DNA of 64,000 nucleotides, taken from positions 62,001 through 126,000 of the forward strand of contig JAEHOE010000186.1 in NCBI GenBank assembly GCA_016858145.1, given 5' to 3'. Below, one piece after another: positions 1 through 11,972 of this stretch. Source of the DNA: Edaphochlamys debaryana. Taxonomy: Eukaryota > Chlorophyta > Chlorophyceae > Chlamydomonadales. The notes under the pieces were generated by a model. The model was not told the DNA's origin. It was given only the letters and a program-made list of their open reading frames with translations, and ran no database searches. A program made the position numbers and the translations under genes. The number at the start of each line of letters is the position of its first letter. Within the stretch, counting starts at the first letter, position 1.

Positions 1-1709
1 GGCGGCGCGGAGGATGCCGAGGGGCGATGCGCGGGGGATGGCCCCGCCGAGCTGCTCCCGGGCATGTGGTCGCTGCTGCTGGCGGCCGCGCCCGTGCTGA
101 TGGCGGGCTTAGGCTCGGGTATCGTGCGAACGCGCTTCGAAGCGCGCTCCTCGGGAGACATCCCGGGCAGCATCCCTAGACATGGGTGGGGAGAGGAGGG
201 GCGGGGGCGGGATGGAACCCGGGGCAGGGCGTGCGTCGGTCCCCTCAGCCCCGACACCTCTGCGGCACCAACTGAAGGCTACATCCCCGACGCGGTGGGC
301 GCAACGGCGGAAGGGCTGCAGCGGTCCGGGCCCTGCGCGGGGCTGCCGGCCATCCGAGCGGATGGCACGCGACGAGTTCGCCGCCCACAACCCCCCACCG
401 ACCTCGCAGCGTGTCCAGAAACGCCCCGAGATCGCACTACACTTCGTTGCCGAGTCCGCTGACAGCGTGTCGGCAAAGCTGTCGCCGATGCGCCGTTTCC
501 CGCGCGCCGGGCAAGAGCTCTGTGGCCCCGTTCTGTGTGCCGACCGACTAAGCTAGGCCACTGGTGCAACCTTAAGAGCAAGCGGCACGCTGCGTTGCTC
601 AACGTGGCCCGCGCATTCGGGCGGTGGTTCAACGTCGGCGCGTAGTTCCAGTGCCTAAGTGGAGTAACTGCAATTGCTATGTTGTCAAAGCAAGCTGGCG
701 CGACATGGCTTAGCTGCGAGCTGGGACAGCCCAAAGCAGCCCGCCGCACGCGTGTCGCTAACCCACGCGCGTCCCTGCGCGTCCAATTGCCCGCCGCCCC
801 TTCCACGCCCCCCGCCGACACCAGAGCCCCCATCTGTCTGATCCCTGCTGGCAGCCATGCCGGCCGGCGTGTCCTAACTCCTGAAAGCAGCGCCCGTTGT
901 GCCACGGCGCCATGGCAGGCATCGGCTAGCGAGACAAGAGGCGGACCGCAGACCGCGGACGGGTCAAGACCTTGTACCCTCATGCCCCACGCAGCCTCAT
1001 ACGTAGCACTGAAACCTGGCAGGCAGCTTTACCGGCGGGGCCGAGCCATGGTTGAGGGAGGGGTGAGGGGGTGACTTGACGCCGGCGCCTCAGCGACGTG
1101 CCGCGCCGCCCGCACGCTGCGTGTCAGCTCGCGTTGAGACCTGTGAGGCGCGCTCTCTTGCGTGGAGGCTCTATGATGCTGCACAAACGCTAGAGTAGCA
1201 CGCATCGAAAGCACTCGCTCGTGACCCGTTCTCGCTGCAGGCCGACCAAAGGGCCCCGCGGGTCGCGCCCCTTACCTTGAGGCCTCGCCCGCCCGCAAAC
1301 CCTGAACGCGGTATCGCTTCCCTCCCCAGCTGCAACGCGCTTCTGTCCTTCTGCTCCACCCAGCCTTTGTCTGCTGCAAATAGCGCACACGCAGCGAGGA
1401 GCCCCGGCGTTCCGCAGCTCTACCCGCCAAGCATCTCGAGCCAGGGGCGGCAGGCGGCCGCTCGCAACGCCGGCAGCCATGATGTAAGCCAGGCGCTGCC
1501 GCTGCAGCCCTCGACCGGCCGCCGGCAGCAGCGTGTCGTGCTTTCGGGGCTCGCGGAGCCCTCAGCGCTGCGCTTCCTCTAGTGACTGTCACGCCTACCT
1601 TGCTCCCTATCCTGGGCCCGCGGGAATCCCTCACCCGTGGCCTGCAAGCTCACTCCGGCTTGGCCCTGCAACCCTGCTCGCTCACCTGCTCTCCTCGCCC
1701 CCCTCACAG
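1..1709. other. Left-edge region, no gene resolved
   Basis: About 1.7 kb without a gene model I can defend. The first ~115 bases read in frame 1 with G/C-ending codons and a hydrophobic Leu/Ala stretch beginning at the ATG at 64, so they may be an exon of a gene entering from the left or a 5' exon of the membrane protein that follows. No splice site with a matching phase connects it to the exon at 1710. The rest shows no consistent codon bias in any frame. Promoter and 5' exons of the next gene probably lie here. Confidence 0.4.
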
Positions 1710-4700
1710 GGCCGCCTCCGCGCTGGCCTCCTCCCTGCTCAAGGGGGGCGGGGCGGGGGGGCACAGCGGCGACCTGCACTCGCCCCCCCGGCGGCAGGCC
1801 GGGGGCGGGGGGTACCTGCCGCTCGACACAGGTGGGCGGAGGCGGTCGACCGGGGGTGGACGCCTCGTGGGATTGCATAGTGGGGGCTGTCCTTGGGGCA
1901 GGGGGCCCTCGAGTAGGCGGACGGGGTCCGCAAGAATGCTGCATTCTGCAGGCCCGCCTTCCCTCGCCGGTAATCCCAACCTCCGTCCGTCCCTCCTGCC
2001 CCCTTCACACCTCCGCCCCCGCCCCTCCCAGTGCACGTGTCCCCCCGCCGCATCTCCCCCGCTAAGCTGCGGCAGCGGTGGGGCGTGGCGTGCAGGGCGT
2101 GCAACGGCCTGCTCATGGTGGGGCCTTGAGGGCGGTGTGTGGGGGGGGTGGGGGCGGTGGAAGGCAGGAAAAGGTGTCGGAAGGAGGGGAGAGAAGAGAG
2201 GCAGGCGCAGGGCGGGGGGTAGGCAAAGTGTCGGATGTGTCATGCGTGCAGCCCTTGTTCCCCCAGGCCCTGATGACCCCCTTCCCCCCCTGTCCCTCCC
2301 CTCCTCCCCAGGCCCTGGGGCTATGGCTGGCCGCCACCTCCTGGGGCGGCAGCGGCATCCCTTACTCAGTGGGGGCACAAGCCACGGTGAGCTGGTGTCG
2401 TACGTGGTGAACGGAAATCCGGGGCTCGATGAGAAGCCGTACACATGCCCCATGGCTCCTGCTCTGGCTCCTGTCCTGGCTCCTGCCTTGTCTCTCCTGC
2501 CCCTCATTAGTCGCTCCTCCGCCTCCTCTCCCCCGCAGGGCCTGGGCCTGGCCATCTCGGCCCTGGGCGGCGTGGGTCTGTTCGCGGGGGGCAGCGAGGC
2601 GCTGGGGCTGCGCACGCTGCTGCTGGTGGGGCTGGGGGGCAGCGCCGTGGGCACCCTGGACCTCATGAGACAGGTGGGGGTGAGGGGGGGGCGGGGAAGG
2701 GGAGGTGGAGACGTGGAGTGGAAGGGATGTTTAGGCTTGGAGATCGGAGGGAATGGGAAACGGGGGAAACGGGGAAACGGCCAGCAAAGTGCAAGAGATG
2801 GAGGTTGACAGGGCAGGGCAGAGGGGAGGGGATGGAGCACGTGCGGCAGTCGGGGTTGGGGTGGGGGATGCCCCTGGCCCCTTCCGCTTCCCATGCCCCC
2901 CTTCTGCTCCCCCGAACCCTCCACCCCTCCCCCACGTCACCCCCCAGGTGGGCCGTGACGTGTCCACCCACTGCTCCCTGGCCGAGGTCTCCGCCCACGT
3001 ACGGCACGTGGAGAGCGCCCTGGAGAAGATGAAGCATGACGAGCTGATAACGCAGGTGCCTAGATCCTGGATCATGGGGTTGCCGTACCAAGGGGCAAGG
3101 GGCTCCGTCCTGAGGGTGCCATGCTAAAGGGCCGCCAGGATTTCGATGGACAATGATCCGATCGGGGGAGTGGGTGGGGCGGCGCAGATCTGGCCTGATC
3201 TCCGGATGGATCTGTCGTACCCCCATGCATGCAGCTGTTCTTCCGCATGAACGAGATGGACGACATGCTGGGCATGGTGACGCAGAGCGCCGCAGCCACG
3301 GCGGAGGGGCACTCGGCGGTGTGGCGGGCGGCGCAGGTGGGGGCGGCTGGGCTTGGGGTCGTCGAGATGAGAGCGGCTGGGAGGATAGGGTGGGTATTGG
3401 GCAAGCGGGGGGTATCCACGCGACTGACCCAACTCTTCACACCTTCCACCTTGCCGCTATCCCAACCAGGCTGACCGGGACTACCTCCGCGCCAAGGCCA
3501 CGGCCCTGCGGCGCCACGCTGCCTCCGTTGCAGAGTCCCTCAAGGGGCGGATAGAGGCGGGCAAGGTGGGCCTATCCAGGCGGGGGGCGTGGGGGTGAGG
3601 CCAAGGGAGGAGCGGGGGGGGCGATGGGTTAAGCGGAGGGAGGAGTGGAATGAGGGAGGACGGCGAAATGGGGAAGGACTGGAGGGGAAAAGGGGAGGGG
3701 GAACGGGGGAGCGGAACGCGAGGACCCCAGCCGTCCACTCTTAATTGTGCCTGCGTTCTTGGGGAGCAGCCGCGCTTGCCGGACCGGCCCCGGTGCTGTG
3801 GGGTCCATCGCTCAACCGGGGCGGGTCTAGGCCCCCAGGATGCGATGGTTACAGCAGGAACCGCCTCCGAGCACCAGCTGAGAGGGGTTAAGCGTAAAGC
3901 GCCACCTACCGGGTATGGGCCTCCATACCAGCACCACCCTCAGCTGCAGCCAACTGTTGGTCGTTGAACCACAACGAGGGGGTCGCCGAGGGGAGACCCC
4001 TCAATACTTCTTTTCTGGCGCTTGGCCTACCAAGCGCAAATGTCTGGGAAGCGGTCTAGGCCCGCAAGCGGGCCGGTGTTCTGTGAAGAGCCAAGGCACG
4101 TTCAGGCACGTCGAGGGCCACCACTGACTCACACCACCAGGCACAGCGTCACAACATCCCACCAAAATGCCCCTAGCGTCGCACGGGCAACCAGAGGGCC
4201 ACCAAGACATCCAGCAGAGCACCACCCGCAGCATGTATGACATCGAACACAACATCACACCTTTCCGCAAAGCCATTCGTCCGGACAGCCCCGCAGATGC
4301 CGCACCATGCTAGATCTGCGTGCGAATGGTTGGGACTTCTATGCGGCGGCACGAGGGCTGCCGATCGTGGCCTGACGCGGCACAAGGCCCGCCTACCAGC
4401 CAACTTAGCTGACACCCTATGGCTCAGACGAGCGTAGTAGTGCAACCACGACCGGACGTGCGAGGAAACATAGTACGCCGCCTTTAAGCTTGAGTCCCAG
4501 AGCTCGCCCTTACATGCAGTCCCTCCGCTAGCCGTCCATAGCATCCAAAAAGCGAAAATGAAGCTCATCTGGCCGAAGGAGGTGTCAGTCCGCGGTCGCT
4601 CCTCGATGCGTGCTACTTTCATGGTTGCGGCCCCGCCGAGGCGGGGCCGCAGGTATGGTCTGTGTGTGTTCTGTGTTCTGTGTTCTCCTCTGTGGCCCCC

Positions 4701-6678
4701 AGGACCCCCGCTGTCCCGTCGCAAGAGGGCAACCCTCCTTCCCACATGCCCCGCGTCCGCACGCGTCCCAAATCTGGGACTTCCGCATCGTGCGGGTTGG
4801 GTTAACGCCTTGAACATTCTCCGTTTGTCCTGCCCCCCCCCCCCCCCCCCCCAGGCCAACCAGACAGACGCCAAGGACGCCGGCAACCTGTCTGACTCGC
4901 TGTGGGGTATCGAGGTGGGGAAGGGGGGGAGGGGGGGAGGGGAAAGGGCTGGTGGGGGAAGGGCGCAAGAGCGGCCAAGCGGCGCCACGCAAGACAGACG
5001 GGCAAGGAGCAGAGGCATTACCGCGATCTCCCCCAACCCCTCACCCTTTACCTCCCTTCATTCCCTGCCACCACCCCGCAGCGGCGCGTGCAGGCGGTTG
5101 ACTCTGTGATCCGCTACCTGGACTCCAAAGAGGCGGCCGGGGATCTGACGTACGAGGAGTACGAGGTGCGCCGTACAGTTTGTCGTACCGCTGTACTCGT
5201 GCCAGATGCGCCGCCTGGATCCTGCAGGATTGTGAGCCCTGGTCTGGCCCTGGCCCTGCATCTCCATACCCCTGTACGGCAGATCATCCTGGAGGCGCTG
5301 CTGGAGGGGTCCTCGGGGCACGTGCCCCCAACCACGGTCACACTGCTGCAGGTGGGGAGGCGGTGGAGGGCGGGAGCAGGGCTAGATCGGTCTGTGTAGT
5401 CGCGGCTAAAGGATCGAGGGGGACAGGGGGTAGAGCACACACGGCTGCAACCTACGTACCACCTTCCCTCGTAAGCCCCGTCACCCCCCCCCTCCTGCCC
5501 TCGTCACTTTCGTACACCCACCTCCCGCCCCCCTTTCCCTGCCCCCAGGATGAGAAGACCTCGCTGGGGTCGGTCAAGGCGGCGTACGAGCGCCACACGG
5601 CCCAGGTGGGCGGTGGGACGTAGGCGCTGCAACTCTTCTGCAAGAGTTAGTGTGGAAGCGGCCATGCCTTCCTCGACCCCTTTCCTCACCCCCCCCCCCT
5701 GCTCTCCCCGCCCTTGCCGGCTCTTGCACCCCGTCCCCCCCTAGCTATCCTTCCCCCCTTGACCCCCTCCCCCCCCCCCCCCTCCCCCGCAGGACTACGG
5801 CCACGTGATGGCGGCGGGCGGCGGCGGCGGATCGGCCGCCATCGGGGCCATTACTAATGCGCAGGCGCGCAAGGAGAGCTCCCGCAAGCACTTCGAGGTG
5901 CGCGCTAGACTCGGGGGCCATGTGCCGTGGGATGTGGGGTGATGCGCTTAGCGCTGAGACCCCAAGGGTCACCTGGGTGTTGAGGGTGGGGGACCGTGGG
6001 GCCTGGCAAAGGGCGGAAATGTGATAGTGGGCTCGGGGAATACGGTACCGTAGTGGGCTTGGGGGTGGGAATTGGGGATCACGAGACGGACATACGATGA
6101 GGAAGGGGCGTGGGGGCTGGGATAAAACGGGTAGGCGTGGGCAAAGCGGGCATCCATTCTGTGCCCTGTGGTGAGTGTTGGGACCGGCGAGACCGCCCCC
6201 CGCCACATCGGCCCTCAGCTTCCCTTCCCCCTCCCCCCCCAGAACCGCTTCTCCCAGCTGTTTGAGCGGCACGCCTCGGCCCGGGGCCCCGGGGGCTCCT
6301 TCGGCGCCTCGCTCCGCGCCGTGGTGAGATGCGGTCCTGAGGGATGCTGGATGGGCACACTGTGCACAATGGCCCCGGCCCCGCTCACACACGATTTTGC
6401 AATTGCTTCTCGCCCCACGCTGACGCCAACTGCTTCCTGCCCATCCTCTCCCCCTCCTTCCCCACTTCCTAAAATTCCTACAACCACTCATGCTCATTGC
6501 CCCTCACCCCTCACCCCCTCCCCACCCCCAGATCGACACGCTGCCCGAGCACTGCGTGCGGGACGTGGACGCCGCCGCCCGCCTGCACTGGCTTGGGTGG
6601 GCGCTGCTGGCGGCGCAGCTGGGCGGGGGGTGGGCGGCGCTGACGGCCTTCGTGCACGTGGCGCGGAAGGAGGAGTGA
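1710..6678 (+). CDS. Unrecognised membrane and coiled-coil protein (5' end unresolved)
   Basis: Exons that close in frame: 2067 or 2076-2117, 2312-2386, 2539-2673, 2948-3055, 3235-3336, 3470-3565, 4855-4914, 5082-5165, 5283-5351, 5549-5605, 5793-5897, 6243-6323, 6532-6678 (stop TGA). A further exon at 1710-1831 has clean G/C-ending codons (Ala/Ser/Leu/Gly-rich) but ends in phase 1, so one junction before 2067 is unsolved. The N-terminal exons (2067-2673) encode about three hydrophobic segments rich in Gly, Leu and Ala. The middle is polar and helical with heptad-like spacing (HVESALEKMKHDE, DRDYLRAKATALRRH). The last exon has one more hydrophobic segment (WLGWALLAAQLGGGWAALTA) and ends in a charged tail. 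This suggests an integral membrane protein with a long soluble helical region between membrane segments. I recognise no domain. The intron 3566-4854 is far longer than the others. Confidence 0.7.
3566..4854 (+). other. Oversized intron of the membrane-protein gene
   Basis: A 1.29-kb intron in a gene whose other introns run from about 120 to 560 bases. Bases 3566-3725 are G-rich like normal introns here. From about 3770 to 4620 the sequence is less GC-biased and looks like intergenic DNA, with a perfect 8-bp inverted repeat at 4018-4037 (arms GCGCTTGG and CCAAGCGC around a 4-base loop). The 3' end has a run of about 20 C before the acceptor at 4854. An inserted repeat is the simplest explanation, but no element ends were recognised. 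Confidence 0.4.
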
Positions 6679-7164
6679 GGGGGGGCTAGGGGGGAGGGGG
6701 AGAGGGTGGCTCGGGGAGAGTGGGGGAGGGGGGGCGAGGAAGAGGAGTGGGGGCCGAGGTGTGGCCCAGGGCCAAGGGGTGGAGGGGAAAGAAGGGGGCG
6801 GAGGGGAGGTGTCAGTGCAAGTAGGGCGGGTGAGGTTCAGGCGAAGACAGCGAGCCACACGGGGGGCGTTGTGCGTGGCGGCTGTGCAGGGGTAATGAAC
6901 AGGGGTGCCAGGCAAGCGAGTGCACAAGGGCACGGCCTGTGCAGGGGTGTGGCGCAGGGGACGCTGTGACGGCCTGGGGCGGATGCCGAGGGGGGACGGG
7001 GAGCGGGGGTGCTGCAAGCCGAAGACGAGGAGTTGCGGGTGTTGGGGCGATGCCGACTAAGTGGTGGGCTGCTGGGCACAGCGTCTCAGGGATGCCAGTG
7101 CCGGTGGCAGGTGAAGTTGAGAGGCCACTGCGAGATTAAATAGGGACAGCAGAGATGCAGGTGC

Positions 7165-7169
7165 TGTAA
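7165..7169 (+). terminator. Candidate TGTAA polyadenylation signal (membrane-protein gene)
   Basis: TGTAA on the plus strand about 490 bases after the stop at 6678. TGTAA is the usual polyadenylation signal in Chlamydomonadales. It lies just before the MITE-like element. No transcript end was observed. Confidence 0.4.
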
Positions 7170-7216
7170 CACCCGTGTCCCGCCTCCTTGGGCAGTTGGG
7201 CAATACTCGGTACAGG

Positions 7217-7592
7217 TACCGTAGTGCCACGCTGGATTCGTGATACGTGGCTTCGTGACTCAGATAAAACGCCCTGAAATTTGACTTGATAGCACAGCGT
7301 TTCGTGAATACCCTTGCCAAAGGCCAGCCCACATTGTTGTCCCTGACGCCGGTTTCGTGAAACGGTCCCCACATCACTCCCGAGCGCGCTCAGCTGCAGC
7401 CCCCCACTGGCACCGTTAGTGCAACCGCACCCGCTAACGTCTATCGCAAGCTTTAGACATGCTTAATCCACTCAAACCCCTGTGAGCGTGCATGGCCTGT
7501 CTACCTTAGCCCCCAGTGCCCATTCAGCCCCGCCACCGGATTCGTCATTTTTACGAACCCGGTGTCACGAATCCAGCGTGGCACTACGGTAT
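7217..7592. mobile_element. MITE-like element with 27-bp terminal inverted repeats
   Basis: Bases 7217-7243 (TACCGTAGTGCCACGCTGGA and on) are repeated as an exact reverse complement at 7566-7592, enclosing 376 bases in all. There is no coding capacity inside. The interior is less GC-rich than its surroundings and carries further sub-terminal TTCGTGA/TTTCGTGA words near both ends. CAGG occurs next to both termini (before 7217, and one base after 7592) and may be a short target duplication. This is the structure of a miniature inverted-repeat transposable element: terminal repeats, small size, no transposase. The transposon superfamily cannot be assigned. Confidence 0.7.
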
Positions 7593-7759
7593 CAGGTGGA
7601 GTTTCTGCGAGTTGCTGAGACACTTATCCAGCAGGGGCGCTGACCCGCGCTGACCCTGCAATGCTCCTGTCCGGCCCAGCGACTTTGCTTGCGGTCAACC
7701 GTCAAGGCGCCGAGGGGTTCAGGGTCAATGGACTCACACGAGTATCTGGGAGCTGGTAA

Positions 7760-7764
7760 TTACA
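7760..7764 (-). terminator. Candidate TGTAA polyadenylation signal (GSA)
   Basis: TGTAA on the minus strand, about 530 bases past the GSA stop codon. The position fits the long 3' UTRs common in volvocine algae. Supported by motif and spacing only. Confidence 0.4.
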
Positions 7765-8296
7765 CGGGCTCGGGAAGAGGCGACGCTCCCCCCGGCTCTA
7801 ACACCCATGCAACCGCTAGTCCCGGCCTCCTAGCCAGCCCCCTTCAATCACGGGCAACCGCGCACCGGGGCCCTGCAGCACTTGCACGAGCCCCGCTGCA
7901 CACGCCCTCACGTCCGGGCCAAACTCAACACTCGGAAACCTCCTGCTCCGTCGTCTCTCTGTCGGTCAGACAGTTCCGCTCATTGCACACAGCCCGTCTG
8001 GGCCGTTCGTCAGTCCCCGCCTCCCCGTCGCCGCCATGCGCTTCCTTGCCTGCTCGCACACACACACCTCTCGAGTCTGTCATCGTTTGCCTAACCCTAG
8101 TCCCGCCCAGAGTGTCACCGCCCGCATGCTCCTTTACGCCTCCCGCTCCGCCCCTCACCCTGCGTTTCCCCGAACACCCTGCATTCTCTGCAGATGCGTC
8201 CAACTCAGCTCGCTCCAATCTCCGCCTCCCCAGCTTTCATGTCGCTTTCACCACACAGCCAACGCCGCAGCCGCAGGGCCGCTCAGACGAGGGCGC

Positions 8297-11200
8297 TTAG
8301 ATGCGGGCGAAGACGCGGCGCGCAGCGGCGATGGTGGCGTCAATGTCGGCCTCAGAGTGCGCCAGCGAGGTGAAGCCGGCCTCGAACTGAGAGGGCGCCA
8401 GGTACACGCCCTCCTCCAGCATGGCGCTGAGGGGGGAGGGGAGGGGGCGTTCGTCAGGTGAAAAGTTGGGGCCCCCTGGAAGGTTTGCTAGTTTTTACCC
8501 AACCCTTGGATAAGGCGAGAGCACTCATGAGGGGGGAGCAGAGGGAGGGACAGGGAGGGGACGTGCGTCAAATGACCTGTCTGCACGCTATCCGGAAGCT
8601 TGCTCGATCGCACGCAACCGAAGGCGAATGCACTTCTCGCTGCATCCCGCCCCGACTGCTGGGAACCCCACCGCTGCTGCCCTGCCGCCCTCCCTCACGT
8701 CTCCCCGCTCACCGGTGGAAGCGCGCGAACTTGGCCGTGTCGGCGGCCAGGGCGTCCTCGAAGCAGTGCACGGGGCCCTTGCAGAAGAAGAAGCCGAACA
8801 TGCCTGGGAGCAGGGACGGGGTGGGCAAGAGAGGTTGAGCACACCAGCGTCACGGAGTCCGCGTCTCGCCACTTTTCCTCCTCCGGGACCGTAACGTGTC
8901 CTCCGGGACCGTAACGTGTCCTTCCGCCTGCCGCCGGCCATCCCCGTCGTTCACACGCCCCTCCATCTGCCCCTTTCCCCCTGGATGGCCCCTTGCCCCG
9001 AACTCCCGGCTCGGCTCACCGCTGATGTTCCCGCCGGTGATCTCGTGGCCGTGCTCGCGAGCGGCGGCGATGATGCCGTCGATCAGGCGCTTGGTCACCT
9101 TCTCCAGGTGCTCGTAGGCGCCGGGGCGGCCCAGGATCTCCAGGGTCTTGATGCCTGGGGGAGTGGCGGAGGGGGGCGGAGAGGGAGGAGCCGGTGAGCC
9201 TACTGCCTCAGTATGAGCAGCCCGAGCCTGGCGGTGCGCTGCAACCGCCGCGGAACGTCACCATCTTTCAGCTTTGCCCGCTCAGCACTGCCCTTCTCTG
9301 CTTCTCACCGGCAGTCATGGCCATGGGGTTGCCCGACAGGGTACCGGCCTGCGGGAGAGCCGAGGTGGAGGTCGTGGCGGCGGCGCGTCAGGAACCGTGC
9401 AACGTACACAGGCTGGTGGTCCAGTCACAGCGCAAGTCTACAGGTCTACAGAACAACATATCCATGCTCTTCGGCGCCTACCGCTTTCTCATCGTCGCCT
9501 GTACGGCACACCGCTGCCCCGGATCTCACCTGGTACATGGGGCCGGCGGGGGCCACCATCTTCATGATCTCCTTCTTGCCGCCGTACGCGCCCACGGGCA
9601 TGCCGCCGCCAATGACCTTGCCCATGGTGGTCAGGTCGGGGGTGATGCCGAAGTGCTCCTGGGCGCAGCCCTGGGAGGAGGCGGAGGAAGAAGCGAGGGA
9701 GAAATGAGGGAGGAAGCGAGTGCGGGTGAGAACTTCGCCTTGAGCCCCCAACACCGCCGCAGTCTACCCGCAGTCTACGCGCAGGCGTACTCAATCACTG
9801 ACTTTGGGCTGGATTTGCTATCCGCCCCTTGGCCGGGAACCCGGCTGGTCCCGGTCCTGCCCGCGCACCCACCCGCGCCCACGCTCCCAGCCCCTCCCTC
9901 GCCCACTCGCCCTCCCGCTTCCCCCGGCCGACCCCGGCCCCCCCACCTTGGAAATGCGGAAGCCGGTCATGACCTCATCGAAGACCAGCACGGCGCCCTC
10001 GGCCGTGCAGATCTCGCGCAGGCCCTGCGGGGGAGCGGCGGCGGTGCCGGACGTCGAGGGAAGAGCACGTCAGCGCGGGCGGTAACCAATCCTCCTCCTC
10101 CAGCAGGGACCAGCCTCATACTCGCCAGCGCGGGCCTGCACTCGCACTCGCAATCTCCAGGAACCCTTCCGCCGCCGTGTAGTTCTGGAGCCGTGCTCGA
10201 TGACCCTGTACCGTGACTACGCCCCGAGGCCCAAACCGCGCCTCCCACCCCACCTGCAGGAACTCCTTGGTGGGCACGATGAAGCCAGAGTTGCCCACCA
10301 CGGGCTCCAGGATCAGACCGGCAATCTCGCCCTTGTTGGCGGCGAACAGCTCCTTCACGCTGCGGACCGAGGAGAGGGGGGTAGGAGCGTGTTCAGTACA
10401 GATCAGACCCTTTCAGGCCCAGAAGGCACAGCGGACTCAAAGCCGCCTGTACCCAAACCTGTGCGCCAGGCAGGCCGTCAATGGACGTGCATCTGCGGCT
10501 CTCCTTGAAGCGCCACCCCCTCCGCTGTCTCCCCGACCCCTGGGCCCCTATGCTGCCTCCACCACTCCCTCCTGACGCACCTGTCCAGGTTGTTGTAGGT
10601 GGCGGTCAGGGTGGAGGCGGCGGTGGACTTGGGCACACCGGGGGAGTCGGGCAGGCCCAGGGTGATGACACCAGAGCCGGCCTTCACCAGGAAGGAGTCG
10701 GCGTGGCCTGTGGGGGTGGGGGTGGGGGTGGGGTGCATAGGGGGTGGGTGAGGGCGGGCGGGCGCCACGAGGAGGTGGGAGTTGGCTGTGGCCCCATCCC
10801 GCCCAGAGAGCGTATCGGGGACCCAACGCTGCTCACGGTGGGGCAGAGGGAGCAGCTCCTGGTGTCCTCCGGCCCCGGCCCCCGGTGCTCATGCACCCGT
10901 GCTCACCGTGGTAGCAGCCGGTGAACTTGATGATCTTCTCGCGGCCGGTGTAGGCGCGCATCAGGCGCAGCACCGACAGGCAGGCCTCAGTGCCAGAGGA
11001 CACGAAGCGGACCATCTCCACCGAGGGCACGCGCTCAATCACCATCTTGGCCAGGACGTTCTGTGGGACGAGCAAGGGATGGGGGTGAGGGTAGTGAGTG
11101 CAAGGAGGGTGAGAGAGGGCGAGAGAAGAGGGCTGATTGTGTGGCAGGATCCTCCTGGGGGGGGCGGGGCGGGAGGCATGGTAGGGCTCCGCGCTGGAAG

Positions 11201-11972
11201 CGCCTCAGGGCCCTGTTGTGGGTCATTCCTGGGCATCTGTGTAGCTGTGGTGATGGCTGGCAACGTATGGGCGCGGTTGGGTGCGTGAGGGCCTAGCCAG
11301 GCAGGCTAGGAACCGCCGTCGCGGGGGCGGTGGGCACGTGTCGACGTGGGGTGTGGCACCGCCCCGAAACCGACCCCCGAGTCGACAGATGCCATCTCTG
11401 GTGCCCCGATCGCCTCCCCACCCAAACATAATCGCGAAAGCACCTCACCTCCAGCTCGCAGGGAGCGCCGAAGCTGGTACCCTTGTCGATCTGCGCCTTC
11501 AGGGCGGCATTGACCTCATCGTTGCAGTGGCCAACGATGGCCGGGCCCCAGCTGCCAACGTAGTCGATGTACTTGTTGTTGTCGACATCCCAGCAGTAAG
11601 CGCCCTTCACGCGGTCGAAGACGATGGGGCCGCCACCGACCGAGCGGAAGGCACGGACCGGAGAGTTGACACCGCCGGGCAGCAGCTCCTGGGCCTCCTT
11701 GAAGATCTACGATGAGAAGGACTTGGGTCAGCGAGCGGATCCAGTAGCGCGACCCGAATTACGCGTATCTCTGAATCGCCACATCCTGCCGGGAATGCCG
11801 ACCCAAACTCTCGCGATTCCTAGATCTTCCCCGCGCTTACCTCCTCAGAGCGCTTGGTGTTCAGCTTGACGGGGGCAGCCACGGCGCGCACGCTCACGGA
11901 GCCGCGAGTCGCGCGAGGGCGCTGCCCGGTGAAGGGGCGCTGGCCCTGCAGCATCTTGGCGCTCAGCGACAT
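8297..11972 (-). CDS. GSA: Glutamate-1-semialdehyde 2,1-aminomutase, plastid
   Basis: PLP enzyme that converts glutamate-1-semialdehyde to 5-aminolevulinate in the plastid, the last step of the C5 pathway feeding chlorophyll and heme. Exons, 5' to 3' on minus: 11841-11972, 11449-11706, 10907-11060, 10581-10707, 10254-10359, 9947-10024, 9530-9670, 9309-9348, 9020-9154, 8713-8803, 8297-8426. All phases close and give 463 codons plus stop. The first ~30 residues ([20 protein letters not shown] and on) form a plastid transit peptide. Family signatures are [33 protein letters not shown], the FDEVMTGFR cofactor-binding strand and the catalytic lysine in [18 protein letters not shown]. The protein is close to Chlamydomonas GSA over its whole length as I recall it. 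All introns are GT-AG. The promoter lies head to head with that of the TPR gene. Confidence 0.97.
8881..8920. repeat. Perfect 20-bp direct duplication in a GSA intron
   Basis: The 20-mer CTCCGGGACCGTAACGTGTC occurs twice back to back (8881-8900, 8901-8920) inside the GSA intron 8804-9019. A simple tandem duplication with no splice signal inside. Confidence 0.85.

Larger units (their letters stand above)
6679..8296. other. Convergent 3' spacer between the membrane-protein gene and GSA
   Basis: Tail-to-tail spacer of 1.6 kb. It holds candidate TGTAA polyadenylation signals for both neighbours (7165-7169 on plus, 7760-7764 on minus) and, between them, the MITE-like element at 7217-7592. The first 450 bases are G-rich 3' UTR-like sequence. 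No coding pattern is seen. Confidence 0.5.

Noticed and set aside
279..983. 234-codon minus-strand open frame at the left edge
   Set aside because: Arg/Ala-rich, no Met-supported start context, no splice partners, no recognisable family.
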